Shown here piece by piece: positions 25,563 to 34,496 of a stretch of DNA of 53,299 nucleotides. The translations under genes were made by a program, and so were the position numbers. The DNA comes from Holophagaceae bacterium (lineage in GTDB: Bacteria; Acidobacteriota; Holophagae; Holophagales; Holophagaceae): positions 1 to 53,299 of the forward strand of contig JANYLR010000105.1 in the NCBI GenBank assembly GCA_025363715.1, written 5' to 3'. The notes under the pieces are model-generated. The model had not been told where the DNA came from, did no database searches, and worked only from the letters and a program-made list of their open reading frames with translations. Within the stretch, counting starts at the first letter, position 1. Each line of letters begins with the position of its first letter.

Positions 25563-26299
25563 CAGTCGAGCCTGAACCGGTCGCCCAAGTAGACCCGGCG
25601 GATATCCGGATCCTCTGCGATCTCACTGGGCAAGCCGTGTTTCATGATCATCCCGTCCGCCAAGATATAGGCCCGGTCGGCGATCTGCAAGGTCTCCCGG
25701 ACATTGTGATCGGTGATCAACACCCCGATGCCTCGAGCCTTGAGGTCATCTATGAGCCCCTGGATCTCCAGCACAGACTTGGGGTCCACGCCCGCAAAGG
25801 GCTCATCCAGCAGCATGATGCGAGGCTCGGTCACGAGCGCCCGGGCCAGTTCGCAACGCCGCCGTTCGCCGCCGGAAAGGCTCATCCCCAGGGTGTCCCG
25901 GACTGTTTCCAGATGGAAATCCGCCAGCAGCCGCTCGCAGCGGGCCTTCTGATCGGCCTTAGAAATCGGCTGCAACTCCCCCAACGCCATGAGGTTCTCC
26001 CAGACTGTCAGGCCGCGGAACACACTGGATTCCTGCGGCAGGTAACCGATGCCCAGCCGGGCCCGGCGATGCATGGGCAGGGCCGTCACATCCTGGCCCA
26101 GCCAGCGGATGCCGCCCTGATCCGGGGCCTCCACGCCCACCACCATGTAGAACGTGGTGGTCTTGCCCGCGCCGTTGGGTCCCAACAGACCCACCACCTC
26201 GCCCATGCCCACGCAGAGGCTCACGTCCCGCACCACGGTCCGGTCGCCGTAGCGCTTCTGGAGGTTCACGGCCTCAAGGCAAGGGGCTGGCTCGGTCAT
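25562..26299 (-). CDS. lptB: LPS export ABC transporter ATPase
   Basis: LptB powers extraction of LPS from the inner membrane through LptFGC. Walker A is GPNGAGKTT, the Q-loop is in [19 protein letters not shown], the ABC signature is LSGGERRR and Walker B is [13 protein letters not shown], followed by the switch His in ITDHNVRET. Length is 245 aa from the ATG at 26299; a GTG at 26317 could add six residues. It lies between rpoN and a large LptC/LptA-like gene, which supports the LPS assignment over LivF-type homologues. Confidence 0.95.
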   Translation of the reverse strand: MTEPAPCLEAVNLQKRYGDRTVVRDVSLCVGMGEVVGLLGPNGAGKTTTFYMVVGVEAPDQGGIRWLGQDVTALPMHRRARLGIGYLPQESSVFRGLTVWENLMALGELQPISKADQKARCERLLADFHLETVRDTLGMSLSGGERRRCELARALVTEPRIMLLDEPFAGVDPKSVLEIQGLIDDLKARGIGVLITDHNVRETLQIADRAYILADGMIMKHGLPSEIAEDPDIRRVYLGDRFRLD

Positions 26300-26339
26300 A
26301 GTTCTATCAGAACACACCCCATCGGCCTTTGCCTCCGCT

Positions 26340-28091
26340 TCACCAGCCCGAGCCCGTGCCCTTGCCCCGCACCCGGCCCTGCCAGCGCACGACTTGCGGG
26401 CCTGGCTCCAGTTCCAGCGCCTCCCCCTGACCTTCGCCCAGCCTGCCCCGCAGGGTCACGGCGCCCTGGGCCTGTACGAGGCTCACGGTCCGATCCGGTC
26501 CAAGAGTGACGATGAGCGTATCCGCCGCCAGCCGCCAGCCTTGGCCCTGGCACTCCACGCCACCATTCAGCGTGATCCGCTGGTTTTCCCGCTGGCCCCG
26601 CTCGGCCCGCAGGAAGAGATCACCATCGGCCGCGGCCAGGGTGCCGCTCAGGCCCTCGGGAAAACTGACCGATTCCCCTTGCCGCAGGATGCGCGGACCG
26701 GACAACCGCTCTCGCAGGCGGCTCCAGGCTGCCGGACGGCCCGTGAGCGTCCACAGAGTCTCTTCCCACACCAGCTTGGAGCCCCGGAGACTGCCACCCG
26801 AGAAGAGGTTCACCTGCACGGGCCCCTCGATGGTCCAGGAGCGCGGATCGCCCTGCCCCGCGCCTCCGGTGAACGTGCCGTCTTCCCCGCGGCCCAGCAG
26901 CGGTCCCTGGAGGGTCCACTTCCGCGAACGGCGTTCCACCAGGATCCGGGGCGAGGCTAGGCTGCGCCGGCCCCAGGTAAGCAAAGCCTGGCCTTCGGCC
27001 ACCGCATAGCCCACCGGCAGCGACTCGGGCAGATCCCGCCCCGGGGCCTCGCGGAGCAGGACCCGGGGCGCCTTCAGCGTCAGGCGCTGGCCGTCCACGG
27101 GCTGATCCCAAATCACGTTCCCCTCCAAGCGCAAGCCTGCCGGCGTCCAGCGGGCCCCCTGCGTCGTAAGCTGCTCTTCCCCACCGGTCATTGCACGATG
27201 GGCCTTGAATGATTTCAGTTCCACCTGCTGGAAGCTGCTACCGGGGGCGGGCCTGGGCGCCACGCCGCTCTGGGCCTCACCGCGCCAACCATCGGCTCGC
27301 TCAAAGGACAGGGGCCCCGGCCAGGTCACGGTTTCCGGTGCCAGGTCCGCCACCGAGGCCTGGAGGGAACCTTCGCTCAGCTTAGCCTTCACGCCTTCCA
27401 GATGGCCGGTCTGGAAGCCGGGAGTGGCCCACAGGCGGCCCGCATCCATGGATTGGAGCGTGGGGGTCACCGGACCATCCGCAGGCGTCTGCCAGCGCAC
27501 GGGGCCGTGTTCCACGCGCAGGTGGCCATCGGTCTCGCGCCGCCAGCCCGTCGGCAGGTTCCACACCCCCCGGGAAGAGCCTTCCAAGGACTCCCAGCGC
27601 AGGGGCGCCAATCCCTCCCATTCTCCCCCCGTCCAGCGGATGGCGGGCACCTCTCCTTCGACACGTCCCTTGCCCAGGAGCTCCGTGGTACCCGGTTTTA
27701 CCACACCGAGATCCATGGGGCCCTGGAGGGTCCAGACGCCCGCCTTGCGGTGGGCCTTGGGGGAGAGCAGGCGCCACTGCCCGGCCTGCTCGTCCAGGCG
27801 ACCCTGTACCTGCTCCAGCAGCAGGTCTTCTTCGGAACCGGAGATGGTCTTGTAGGCCAGCACCATGCGATTGGGACCGAGCTGTTCGGTGAGGGTACCG
27901 ACGCTGCCACGGGTGCCCTCACCGAAGAGCGCATCGCCGCCCACGGTGCGACCCGGCATGCCTTCACTGCCCTTCATCATCAGGAATCGCAGGGTGAAGC
28001 CCAGGGTACCGGCCACCAGGACCCAGCCCAGGCGCCGCCAGAGCGGATCGCGCGCGGGTGGCAGCTCCTGGAGGAGGGCGGCCAGGTTCAT
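26340..28091 (-). CDS. Large LptC/LptA-like periplasmic protein (OstA-type), 583 aa
   Basis: One transmembrane helix near residues 20-40 ([19 protein letters not shown]) leads into a long beta-rich region with no catalytic motif. Repeated short strands such as [30 protein letters not shown] and [21 protein letters not shown] resemble the OstA/LptA fold in which DNA-like repeats of about 25-30 residues stack into a slide. The usual operon has lptC then lptA (about 190 aa each) in front of lptB; here a single 583-residue gene occupies that place. I infer an LptC-LptA combined bridge protein. It overlaps recJ by ATGA upstream and is followed by lptB after 40 bases. Confidence 0.72.
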   Translation of the reverse strand: MNLAALLQELPPARDPLWRRLGWVLVAGTLGFTLRFLMMKGSEGMPGRTVGGDALFGEGTRGSVGTLTEQLGPNRMVLAYKTISGSEEDLLLEQVQGRLDEQAGQWRLLSPKAHRKAGVWTLQGPMDLGVVKPGTTELLGKGRVEGEVPAIRWTGGEWEGLAPLRWESLEGSSRGVWNLPTGWRRETDGHLRVEHGPVRWQTPADGPVTPTLQSMDAGRLWATPGFQTGHLEGVKAKLSEGSLQASVADLAPETVTWPGPLSFERADGWRGEAQSGVAPRPAPGSSFQQVELKSFKAHRAMTGGEEQLTTQGARWTPAGLRLEGNVIWDQPVDGQRLTLKAPRVLLREAPGRDLPESLPVGYAVAEGQALLTWGRRSLASPRILVERRSRKWTLQGPLLGRGEDGTFTGGAGQGDPRSWTIEGPVQVNLFSGGSLRGSKLVWEETLWTLTGRPAAWSRLRERLSGPRILRQGESVSFPEGLSGTLAAADGDLFLRAERGQRENQRITLNGGVECQGQGWRLAADTLIVTLGPDRTVSLVQAQGAVTLRGRLGEGQGEALELEPGPQVVRWQGRVRGKGTGSGW

Positions 28092-29755
28092 GGCGCCTCC
28101 TGCCCCAGCAGGGCATCCACCAGCCAGGAGCGGCCCCAGCGGGCGCTGCCCTGGGGCGCGGCGGCCACTTGCAAGCGATCCCCCGGTTTCGGCAGGGCGG
28201 GCCTGGAATGCCCGGCGAACCAGGTGAGGGGATCGGGGAGGCCAGCCAGCCGGATTTTCCAGTGATCAGCACTGAAGACTGCGGATGAAGCGACCAATCC
28301 GTCGAGGTACGCCAGCGGAGGCGCGAAACCCTGGCCGAAGGGCTCGAGCATGGTCAGTTCCGCATCGCCGGGCAGCTCTGCTGGCTCGCCGTCCAGCAAC
28401 AGGGGCGGCAGCTCCCGGCCCGCCGCCTGGGCCGCGGCGCCCCGCTGCAGGGCCTGACGCACGAAGGCGAGGCGCGGCGCTTCGAAGCTCAGGCCCGCAG
28501 CCACGCGATGGCCCCCGCCCCCCAGGATGAAGGGCTGGGCCAGGGCCAGCAGCTCGCCCAGGTCGTAGCCTTCCGGCGCCCGCAGGCTGCAGTGGGCCAC
28601 GCCATCGATCAGGGTGCAGACGCCGGAAGGCCGGCCGCTGGCACGCATGCGGTGGCCCGCCACGATACCGATGACGCCCTTGTGGGCCGTGGGCTCCAGC
28701 ACCAGATCGAAGGCTTCGTCCTCTGGAGGTGGCAGGCGTTCCGAAAGCTCCCGCTGGATGCTGCGGCGTTCCAGGTTGAGTGCTTCGACCCGGGCCATGA
28801 GCACATCCGCTTCCGCCGCGTCCCGGGTGAGCAGCAGGCGCACGGCATCCTCAGCACCGCCCATGCGGCCCACGGCGTTCAAGCGCGGTGCCACACCGAA
28901 GGCAATGTCCTGGGCCCCCAGGGTCCCTTCTTTTTTGGAGGCCTTCAGCAGCGCCGCGAGGCCCGGCCCATTCTTTCCGGCCAGGGAGGCGAGGCCCCGG
29001 CGCACCAGCAGCGCATTCTCGTCCACCAGGGGCATCACGTCCGCCACGGTGCCGATGGCCACGAGCTTGAGCAGGCCATCCAGGAAGGCGGCATCGGCGC
29101 CAGTTGGATGGGGTACGGCGCCGAGCAGGGCCTGGGCCAGCTTGAAGGCCACGCCCACGCCCGCCAGGTAGCGGTTGGCGTAGTCGCCAAGCTGGGGGTG
29201 CACTACGGCACAGGCCGGAGGAAGCTCACCGCCCAGGGAATGGTGGTCCGTGATCACCCAATCGAGGCCCAGTTCATTGCTGGCCTTCACCTCTTCCACG
29301 CTGCGCACGCCACAGTCCACGGAGATGAGCAGGCCCGGGTCGCGGGTGGCCTTCAGCTCCTGGATGCAGTCCAGGTGCAGGCCGTAGCCATCGGAAAAGC
29401 GGTTGGGGATGAAGAACGAAACTTCGGCTCCAAGCTTTTCCAAAGTGCGCACCAGCAGGGCCGTGGCGGTGACGCCATCCACGTCGTAGTCGCCGTAGAC
29501 CACGATGCGTTCATGGTTCTCGATGGCCTGCCGGAGGCGCGCCACGGCTTGATCGACGCCGGGCAGCAGGTGCGGATCCGTGCTCCGCGGCCAGGATGGA
29601 TCCAGCCGCCAGGCCAGACCCTCGGGCTGATCCACGCCGCGCAGCCAAGCCAGCCGCGCCAACCGGGGCTCCAGCCCCCAAGCGGCGGCCAGGGCCGTCC
29701 AGGGCGTTGAACCCGCCGGAAAACTCCGACGGATGCGCCACGGTAGCGGAGCCAT
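28088..29755 (-). CDS. recJ: Single-stranded-DNA-specific exonuclease RecJ
   Basis: RecJ, a 5'-3' exonuclease of the DHH family, 555 aa. Motifs: VVYGDYDVDGVTATAL (motif I), ISVDCGVRSVEE, VITDHHSLGGELPPA (DHH), VAIGTVADVMPLVDEN, and the DHHA1 domain with ILGGGGHRVAAGLSF. A C-terminal OB-like domain ends the protein. The ATG at 29755 sits one base from the accA stop; longer frames upstream run inside accA and are rejected. Its stop overlaps the next gene by ATGA. Confidence 0.96.
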   Translation of the reverse strand: MAPLPWRIRRSFPAGSTPWTALAAAWGLEPRLARLAWLRGVDQPEGLAWRLDPSWPRSTDPHLLPGVDQAVARLRQAIENHERIVVYGDYDVDGVTATALLVRTLEKLGAEVSFFIPNRFSDGYGLHLDCIQELKATRDPGLLISVDCGVRSVEEVKASNELGLDWVITDHHSLGGELPPACAVVHPQLGDYANRYLAGVGVAFKLAQALLGAVPHPTGADAAFLDGLLKLVAIGTVADVMPLVDENALLVRRGLASLAGKNGPGLAALLKASKKEGTLGAQDIAFGVAPRLNAVGRMGGAEDAVRLLLTRDAAEADVLMARVEALNLERRSIQRELSERLPPPEDEAFDLVLEPTAHKGVIGIVAGHRMRASGRPSGVCTLIDGVAHCSLRAPEGYDLGELLALAQPFILGGGGHRVAAGLSFEAPRLAFVRQALQRGAAAQAAGRELPPLLLDGEPAELPGDAELTMLEPFGQGFAPPLAYLDGLVASSAVFSADHWKIRLAGLPDPLTWFAGHSRPALPKPGDRLQVAAAPQGSARWGRSWLVDALLGQEAP

Positions 29756-29756
29756 T

Positions 29757-30716
29757 TCAGCCCACGCTGCCCATGCGGGCGAACTTCTGGTACCGCTCCT
29801 CCACCAGCTGCTCGGCGGAGAGCTCGGAGAGTTCCGAGAAGGCCTCCACGATGGCCTCCTTGAGCGCGGTTGCCGCCGCATCGAAATTCGAATGGGCGCC
29901 GCCCAGCGGTTCCTTCACGATCCCGTCGATGATGCCCAGCTCCAGCAGGTGTGGGGCCGTGAGCTTCAGGGCAGCGGCGGCCTTGGGAGCCTGGGAGGCG
30001 TCCTTCCACAGGATGGAGGCGCAGCCTTCGGGGGAGATCACCGAGTAGATGGCGTTCTCCATCATAAGCACGCGGTCGGCCACGCCCAGGGCCAGGGCCC
30101 CACCGCTGCCACCTTCGCCGATCACCACGGCCACCACGGGCACTTCGAGCTTGGCCATCTCCAGCAGGTTCCGGGCGATGGCTTCGGCTTGGCCGCGCTC
30201 CTCGGCGTCCACGCCGGGGTAGGCACCGGGCGTGTCGATGAGGCAAAGGATGGGCCGCTGGAACTTCTCAGCGAGCTTCATGAGGCGCAGGGCCTTCCGG
30301 TAGCCCTCGGGCTTGGGCATACCGAAGTTGCGCAGGATTTTCTGCTTGGTATCCCGGCCTTTCTGCTGGCCGATGATCATGACGGCATTGCCTTCGATCC
30401 AGCCGAAGCCCGCCACGATCGCAGCGTCGTCGCCGAAACGACGGTCACCATGCAGTTCATCGAAGCGCTCGCAGATCCGCTCCAGGTAGTCCTGGGTGTA
30501 GGGCCGCTTGGGATGCCGGGCCAACTGGGCGCGTTGCCAGTCCGTGAGATTGGTGAAGAGGTCGGCCTTCAGCTTGTCGAGCTTCTTTTCCAGTTTCTCC
30601 CGCTCCTTGGTCTGGGTGGGATCCATCTCCATGGCGCGGATCTGAGCCTCCAGCTCCAGTACCGGCTTTTCCAGCTGGGACAGATCCATGGCCTGTTCGG
30701 GGGAAGAGTCTTTCAT
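29757..30716 (-). CDS. accA: Acetyl-CoA carboxylase carboxyltransferase, alpha subunit
   Basis: AccA transfers the carboxyl group from biotin to acetyl-CoA in fatty acid synthesis, in complex with AccD. N-terminal coiled coil (LEAQIRAMEMDPTQTKERE), then the crotonase-like domain: RRFGDDAAIVAGFG, IDTPGAYPGVDAEERGQAEA, IGEGGSGGALALGVADRVLM and ISPEGCASILWKDA. Length 319 aa is standard. It heads the minus-strand run to hpf and is transcribed away from coaE across a 131-base gap. Confidence 0.97.
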   Translation of the reverse strand: MKDSSPEQAMDLSQLEKPVLELEAQIRAMEMDPTQTKEREKLEKKLDKLKADLFTNLTDWQRAQLARHPKRPYTQDYLERICERFDELHGDRRFGDDAAIVAGFGWIEGNAVMIIGQQKGRDTKQKILRNFGMPKPEGYRKALRLMKLAEKFQRPILCLIDTPGAYPGVDAEERGQAEAIARNLLEMAKLEVPVVAVVIGEGGSGGALALGVADRVLMMENAIYSVISPEGCASILWKDASQAPKAAAALKLTAPHLLELGIIDGIVKEPLGGAHSNFDAAATALKEAIVEAFSELSELSAEQLVEERYQKFARMGSVG

Positions 30717-30847
30717 GCGGCCTCGAGCCTGGTTGTTCGAGGGTCCAGTGTAGAGGGATGGGGCTGGATTGGATAGGGCGGGGCTGACCAGGGGTAGGCG
30801 CCGTAACTACCGCCAATCCATTCCCGAGGTACGGAACGTGGGGCACA

Positions 30848-32953
30848 ATGCCCAAGCGAGGTATCGCCCTGGTTGCCACACCCTTCCCTCTCCTCGGCCT
30901 CAGCGGCGGCATCGCGGCGGGGAAGAGCTTTGTCGCCTCGCAGCTGGCGGCACGGGGCTGGGTGGTCATCGACGCGGACGCGCTGGCGCGGGAAGTGGTG
31001 GCGATCGGCAGCGAGGGGCTACAGGCGGTGGCCGCGGCCTTCGGGCCTGAATGCTTGCAGCCCGACGGCAGCCTAGACCGGGCCTGGGTGGCTGAACGTG
31101 TCTTTGCGGAAACCACCGAACGAGCGCGGCTCAACGCCATTCTCCATCCTCGCATCGAGGCCCTGCGGGATGCCCATCTTCAAGCTCTGCCAACCTCGAC
31201 CCGCGGCGCGGTGTTGGATGCGGCCCTCTGGGTGGAGCGGGGGAAGGCCCACCACTTCGACGCCTTCTGGGCCGTGGACGCCCCGGAGGAATTGCGCACG
31301 GCCCGCCTCATGGACCGGGATGGACTGAGCCGAGATGCCGCACTGGCGCGACTGCGGGCCCAGGCCACGGCCGCGGAGCGGGCCCTGCATGCGGACCTGG
31401 TGATCACCAACGACGGGAGGGAGCTGTCTGGAATCCTCGCTGAGGCGGAAGCGGACCTTCTGTCAAACTGGAGGATCCGCCGCACGCGGATCTGGAGACC
31501 GAACATGGCTGCACCCTTCAGCGCAGAGCAGTTGCGCGATGTCCTGTCCACCCTGCTCAGCCGGGGCGGCGACTACGGCGAAGTGTTCGCGGAACGACGC
31601 CGGGCCCATGCCCTGGGCATGGACGATGGGCGCATGGAGGATGTGCTCGCCTCCGAGACCTTCGGGGCCAGCCTGCGGCTCATGGACGGCGAAACCACCC
31701 GCTTCGCGGATCTCATCGCCCCCACCTTCGAGGAAATGCTCGAGGCGGCCCGCACCCTGGCCGCTCCGGGGACCGGCTCGTCGGCCGAGATCCCGCCCCT
31801 GGTGGTCAGCGTCCACCCGACCCCCAGTCCTATCGAACAGGATCCGGGACAGGTTCCTTTGAGCGACAAGGTCGCCCTGGTGCGCCGGGCCGAAATCGAG
31901 GCCCGGAACCAGGCGGACAGCCTGCGTCCCGGCGCCTTGAAGCAGGTCTCCGTGGGCTACAGCGACAGCACCCAGCGCGTGTGGATCGCCGCGGCGGAAC
32001 GCCAAGACGGAAGCTGGTCCGGCCGCCTCACCGAGGACCACCGCACCCAGGTGGTGCTGCGGGCCAATGTCACCGCCGGGGACGGCGTCCAGCTCCAGAC
32101 GGGCTATCAGGCCCTGGGTGAGACCCGCGGGTTTGAGCTGTTCACGGCTGAAGCCGTGACCCGGACCGTGCGGGAGGCCGTGCGGCTGGCCATCCAGGCC
32201 CTGGACGCCCAGCCGGCTCCGGCCGGCACCTTCCCGGTGGTGCTCAGCAGCAGCGCGGGCGGCACCATGATCCACGAGGCCTGTGGCCACGGCCTCGAGG
32301 CCGATCTCGCCCTGGCGGGCATGAGCTCCTTCGCGGGCAAGCTGGGCCAGAAAGTGGCCGCCGAGGGCGTGACCATCATCGACGATGGCACCCTGCCCCA
32401 CAAGCGCGGCAGCCAGGCCATCGACGACGAAGGCAACCCCGCGAGCCGCGTGGTGCTCATCGAGAACGGCGTGCTCAAGGCTTATCTGCAGTCCCGCAAG
32501 ACCTCGAAGAAGATGGATACGGGACCCACGGGCAACGGGCGCCGAGAAAGCTACCGCCACCTGCCCATCCCCCGCATGCGCAATACCTTCCTGGCTGCGG
32601 GCAATGAAGCTCCCGAGGCCATCCTCCGGGATCTGGATCGCGGCCTGCTCGTGAAGCGCATGGGCGGCGGCCAGGTGGATACGGTCACCGGCAACTTCGT
32701 GTTCCAGGTAACCGAGGGCTACTGGGTGGAAAACGGTGTGGCCAAATACCCCGTCAAGAACGCCACCCTCAGCGGCTGCGGCCCGGAAGTGCTGAAGGGC
32801 CTCACCCGCATCGGCTCAGACCTGCACCACTTCGATATCGGCACCTGCGGCAAGGACGGCCAGGGCGTGCCCGTCAGTGACGCCCTCCCCACCATCCTCT
32901 GCCCCGCCCTCGTCGTGGGCGGCACAGCCGAGCCGCTACCGAGCGTGCTTTGA
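30848..32953 (+). CDS. coaE: Single open frame: dephospho-CoA kinase CoaE followed in frame by TldD metalloprotease
   Basis: Residues about 1-205 are CoaE (P-loop LGLSGGIAAGKSF, VIDADALAREVV, LILHPRIE-type region NAILHPRIEAL), which phosphorylates dephospho-CoA. From M220 (31505) the frame continues without a stop into a complete TldD (482 aa), a zinc protease with HEACGHGLEADL (HExxxH) and the glycine-rich SLSGCGPEVL-type C-terminus. GGAG at 31493-31496 sits 8 bases before the ATG at 31505, so TldD may also, or only, start there. Either this is a true fusion, or CoaE has lost its stop, or a base is wrong in the assembly. TldD normally pairs with TldE/PmbA, encoded next. Confidence 0.85.
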   Translation: MPKRGIALVATPFPLLGLSGGIAAGKSFVASQLAARGWVVIDADALAREVVAIGSEGLQAVAAAFGPECLQPDGSLDRAWVAERVFAETTERARLNAILHPRIEALRDAHLQALPTSTRGAVLDAALWVERGKAHHFDAFWAVDAPEELRTARLMDRDGLSRDAALARLRAQATAAERALHADLVITNDGRELSGILAEAEADLLSNWRIRRTRIWRPNMAAPFSAEQLRDVLSTLLSRGGDYGEVFAERRRAHALGMDDGRMEDVLASETFGASLRLMDGETTRFADLIAPTFEEMLEAARTLAAPGTGSSAEIPPLVVSVHPTPSPIEQDPGQVPLSDKVALVRRAEIEARNQADSLRPGALKQVSVGYSDSTQRVWIAAAERQDGSWSGRLTEDHRTQVVLRANVTAGDGVQLQTGYQALGETRGFELFTAEAVTRTVREAVRLAIQALDAQPAPAGTFPVVLSSSAGGTMIHEACGHGLEADLALAGMSSFAGKLGQKVAAEGVTIIDDGTLPHKRGSQAIDDEGNPASRVVLIENGVLKAYLQSRKTSKKMDTGPTGNGRRESYRHLPIPRMRNTFLAAGNEAPEAILRDLDRGLLVKRMGGGQVDTVTGNFVFQVTEGYWVENGVAKYPVKNATLSGCGPEVLKGLTRIGSDLHHFDIGTCGKDGQGVPVSDALPTILCPALVVGGTAEPLPSVL
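31493..31507 (+). promoter_or_regulatory. tldD: Internal ribosome-binding site and start for tldD
   Basis: GGAG at 31493-31496 and ATG at 31505-31507 in the coaE-tldD frame. The residues after this ATG (MAAPFSAEQLRDVLS) are the usual TldD N-terminus, so a free TldD of 482 aa can be made by internal initiation even without a stop between the two parts. Confidence 0.6.
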
Positions 32954-32978
32954 AAATAGAAAATTCACCACGAAGACA

Positions 32979-33019
32979 GGAAGACCACGAAGTAATGCCT
33001 GTTTTGTTCGTGGTCTTCC
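32979..33019 (+). terminator. Hairpin between tldD and pmbA
   Basis: A perfect 13-bp stem GGAAGACCACGAA (32979-32991) and TTCGTGGTCTTCC (33007-33019) with a 15-base loop. It is AT-richer than the genes, and a second TTCCT follows. No long T-run, so it may be a stem of a dispersed repeat or a weak terminator rather than a strong one. Confidence 0.45.
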
Positions 33020-33061
33020 CATCTTCCTAGCTAATCAGTTTTATTGATCGAGTTTCCCGAT

Positions 33062-34449
33062 ATGACCAATCCGTTTGAATCCTTCATCCCCGAATCCTTG
33101 GAAGCGCGTCTCCAGGACGGCATCCAGCATGCGCTTTCACTCGGCGCAGAGGGTGCGGAGGCGTTCATCTCGGTCTCCCGAAGCCGCAAGGCCAAGGTCC
33201 AGAATGGCCGCCTGGAGGACCTCACCGTCAGCAAGCGGGGCGGGCTCGGCGTACGCGTGATCCGCGCCGGGGGCAAGGGCTTCCGCACGGGCCTCGCCAC
33301 CACCACCGATCTCGCCGCCACGGATTTCCGCCACTTGTTCGCCCAGGCCTGGGAGCTGAGCGCCCTGGGCGACGAGGATCCCTGGCTGCGCCAGGCCGAT
33401 CCCTCCGGCGTGGACGACCTGCCCAGCCGTTTCCATGCCGAGGTAGATGCCATCACCCCCGAGCAACGCATTGCCTGGGCCCTGGAGCTGGAGGCCCAGG
33501 CCCGGAAGGCCTCCCCCAAGGTCGCCGCCGTGCGCGAGGCCGCCTGGAGCGATGGCACTGGCGCCAGCCTGCTGCTCACCCAGAAAGGCGTGCGTACCCC
33601 GGATGTCTATTCCAGCTGCTCGGCCAGCATCGAGCTGGCGGTGGCCGAGGGCGAGGAACGGCAGGCTTCCTGGCACTGGGATGTGGCCCGCCGGCCCGTC
33701 CTGGATCTTGCGGCTATCGGCGCCGAAGCCGCCCTGAAGGGCGAGCGGAAGCTGAACCCCCAGCACCTGCCCGCCGGCAGGTACAGCGTGGTGCTGCACC
33801 CGGAGGTGGCCGTGGACCTGCTGGGCATCGTGGCGGGCATGCTGGATGCCGAATCCGTGCTCAAGCAGCGCAGCCTCTTCGCGGGCAAGCTGGGCGAAGC
33901 CATCGCCTCCCCCCTGCTGACCCTGGTGGACGATGGCCGCCTGGCCGAGGGCCCCGGCCGCCCCGCCCTGGGCACCGAGCCCTGGGACGCCGAGGGTCTG
34001 CCCACCCGGCGCAACGTGCTGCTCGAGGGTGGCGTGCTGAAGACCTACCTGCACACCCTGAAGACCGCTGCGGAGCTGGGCATGGCCCCCACCGCCAGCG
34101 CCGGCCGGGGCTTCGGCAGCCAGCCCGGGGCCACCACCTTCAACCTCTTCCCGCTCCCCGGGAAGACTGGCACCGAGGCTCTCTACCGGATGGCCGGGAA
34201 CGGCGTCCTCATCACCGAGATCATGGCCTGCACACGGTGGACCCCGTCAGTGGCGATCTCAGCGTGGGGGCCAGCGGCATCCGCATCCGGGATGGTTTGC
34301 TGGGCGAGCCAGTCGACAAGCTCACCTTCGCCGGCAACCTGCGCGATTTCCTTACCCGCATCGTGGCCCTGGGCAGCGACCTCCGCTGGTACGGCAGCAG
34401 TGCCGGTCTGAGCATGCTGCTGGAGGACATCGCCCTGGGCGGTGCGTGA
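33062..34449 (+). pseudogene. pmbA: PmbA/TldE metalloprotease subunit with a frameshift
   Basis: TldE/PmbA homologue that should form a heterodimer with TldD for peptide maturation or degradation. The N-terminal part (VQNGRLEDLTVSKRGGLGVR, LPTRRNVLLEGGVLKTYLH) is intact to GVLITEIM near 34225. There the frame is lost: the sequence reads ATGGCCTGCAC where ATGGGCCTGCAC would restore GLHTVDPVSGDLSVGASGI, which continues in the other frame from 34237 to the stop at 34449 and looks like the true C-terminus. In the undisturbed frame translation instead runs to 34411 with a meaningless tail. The missing base lies in a short G run, so an assembly or sequencing error is possible, as is real decay. Start is the ATG at 33062. 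Confidence 0.85.
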
Positions 34450-34496
34450 TTCCGGCCTCCTCCCAAATCCCGTAGCATGGACTGAGTGAGGTCTCC

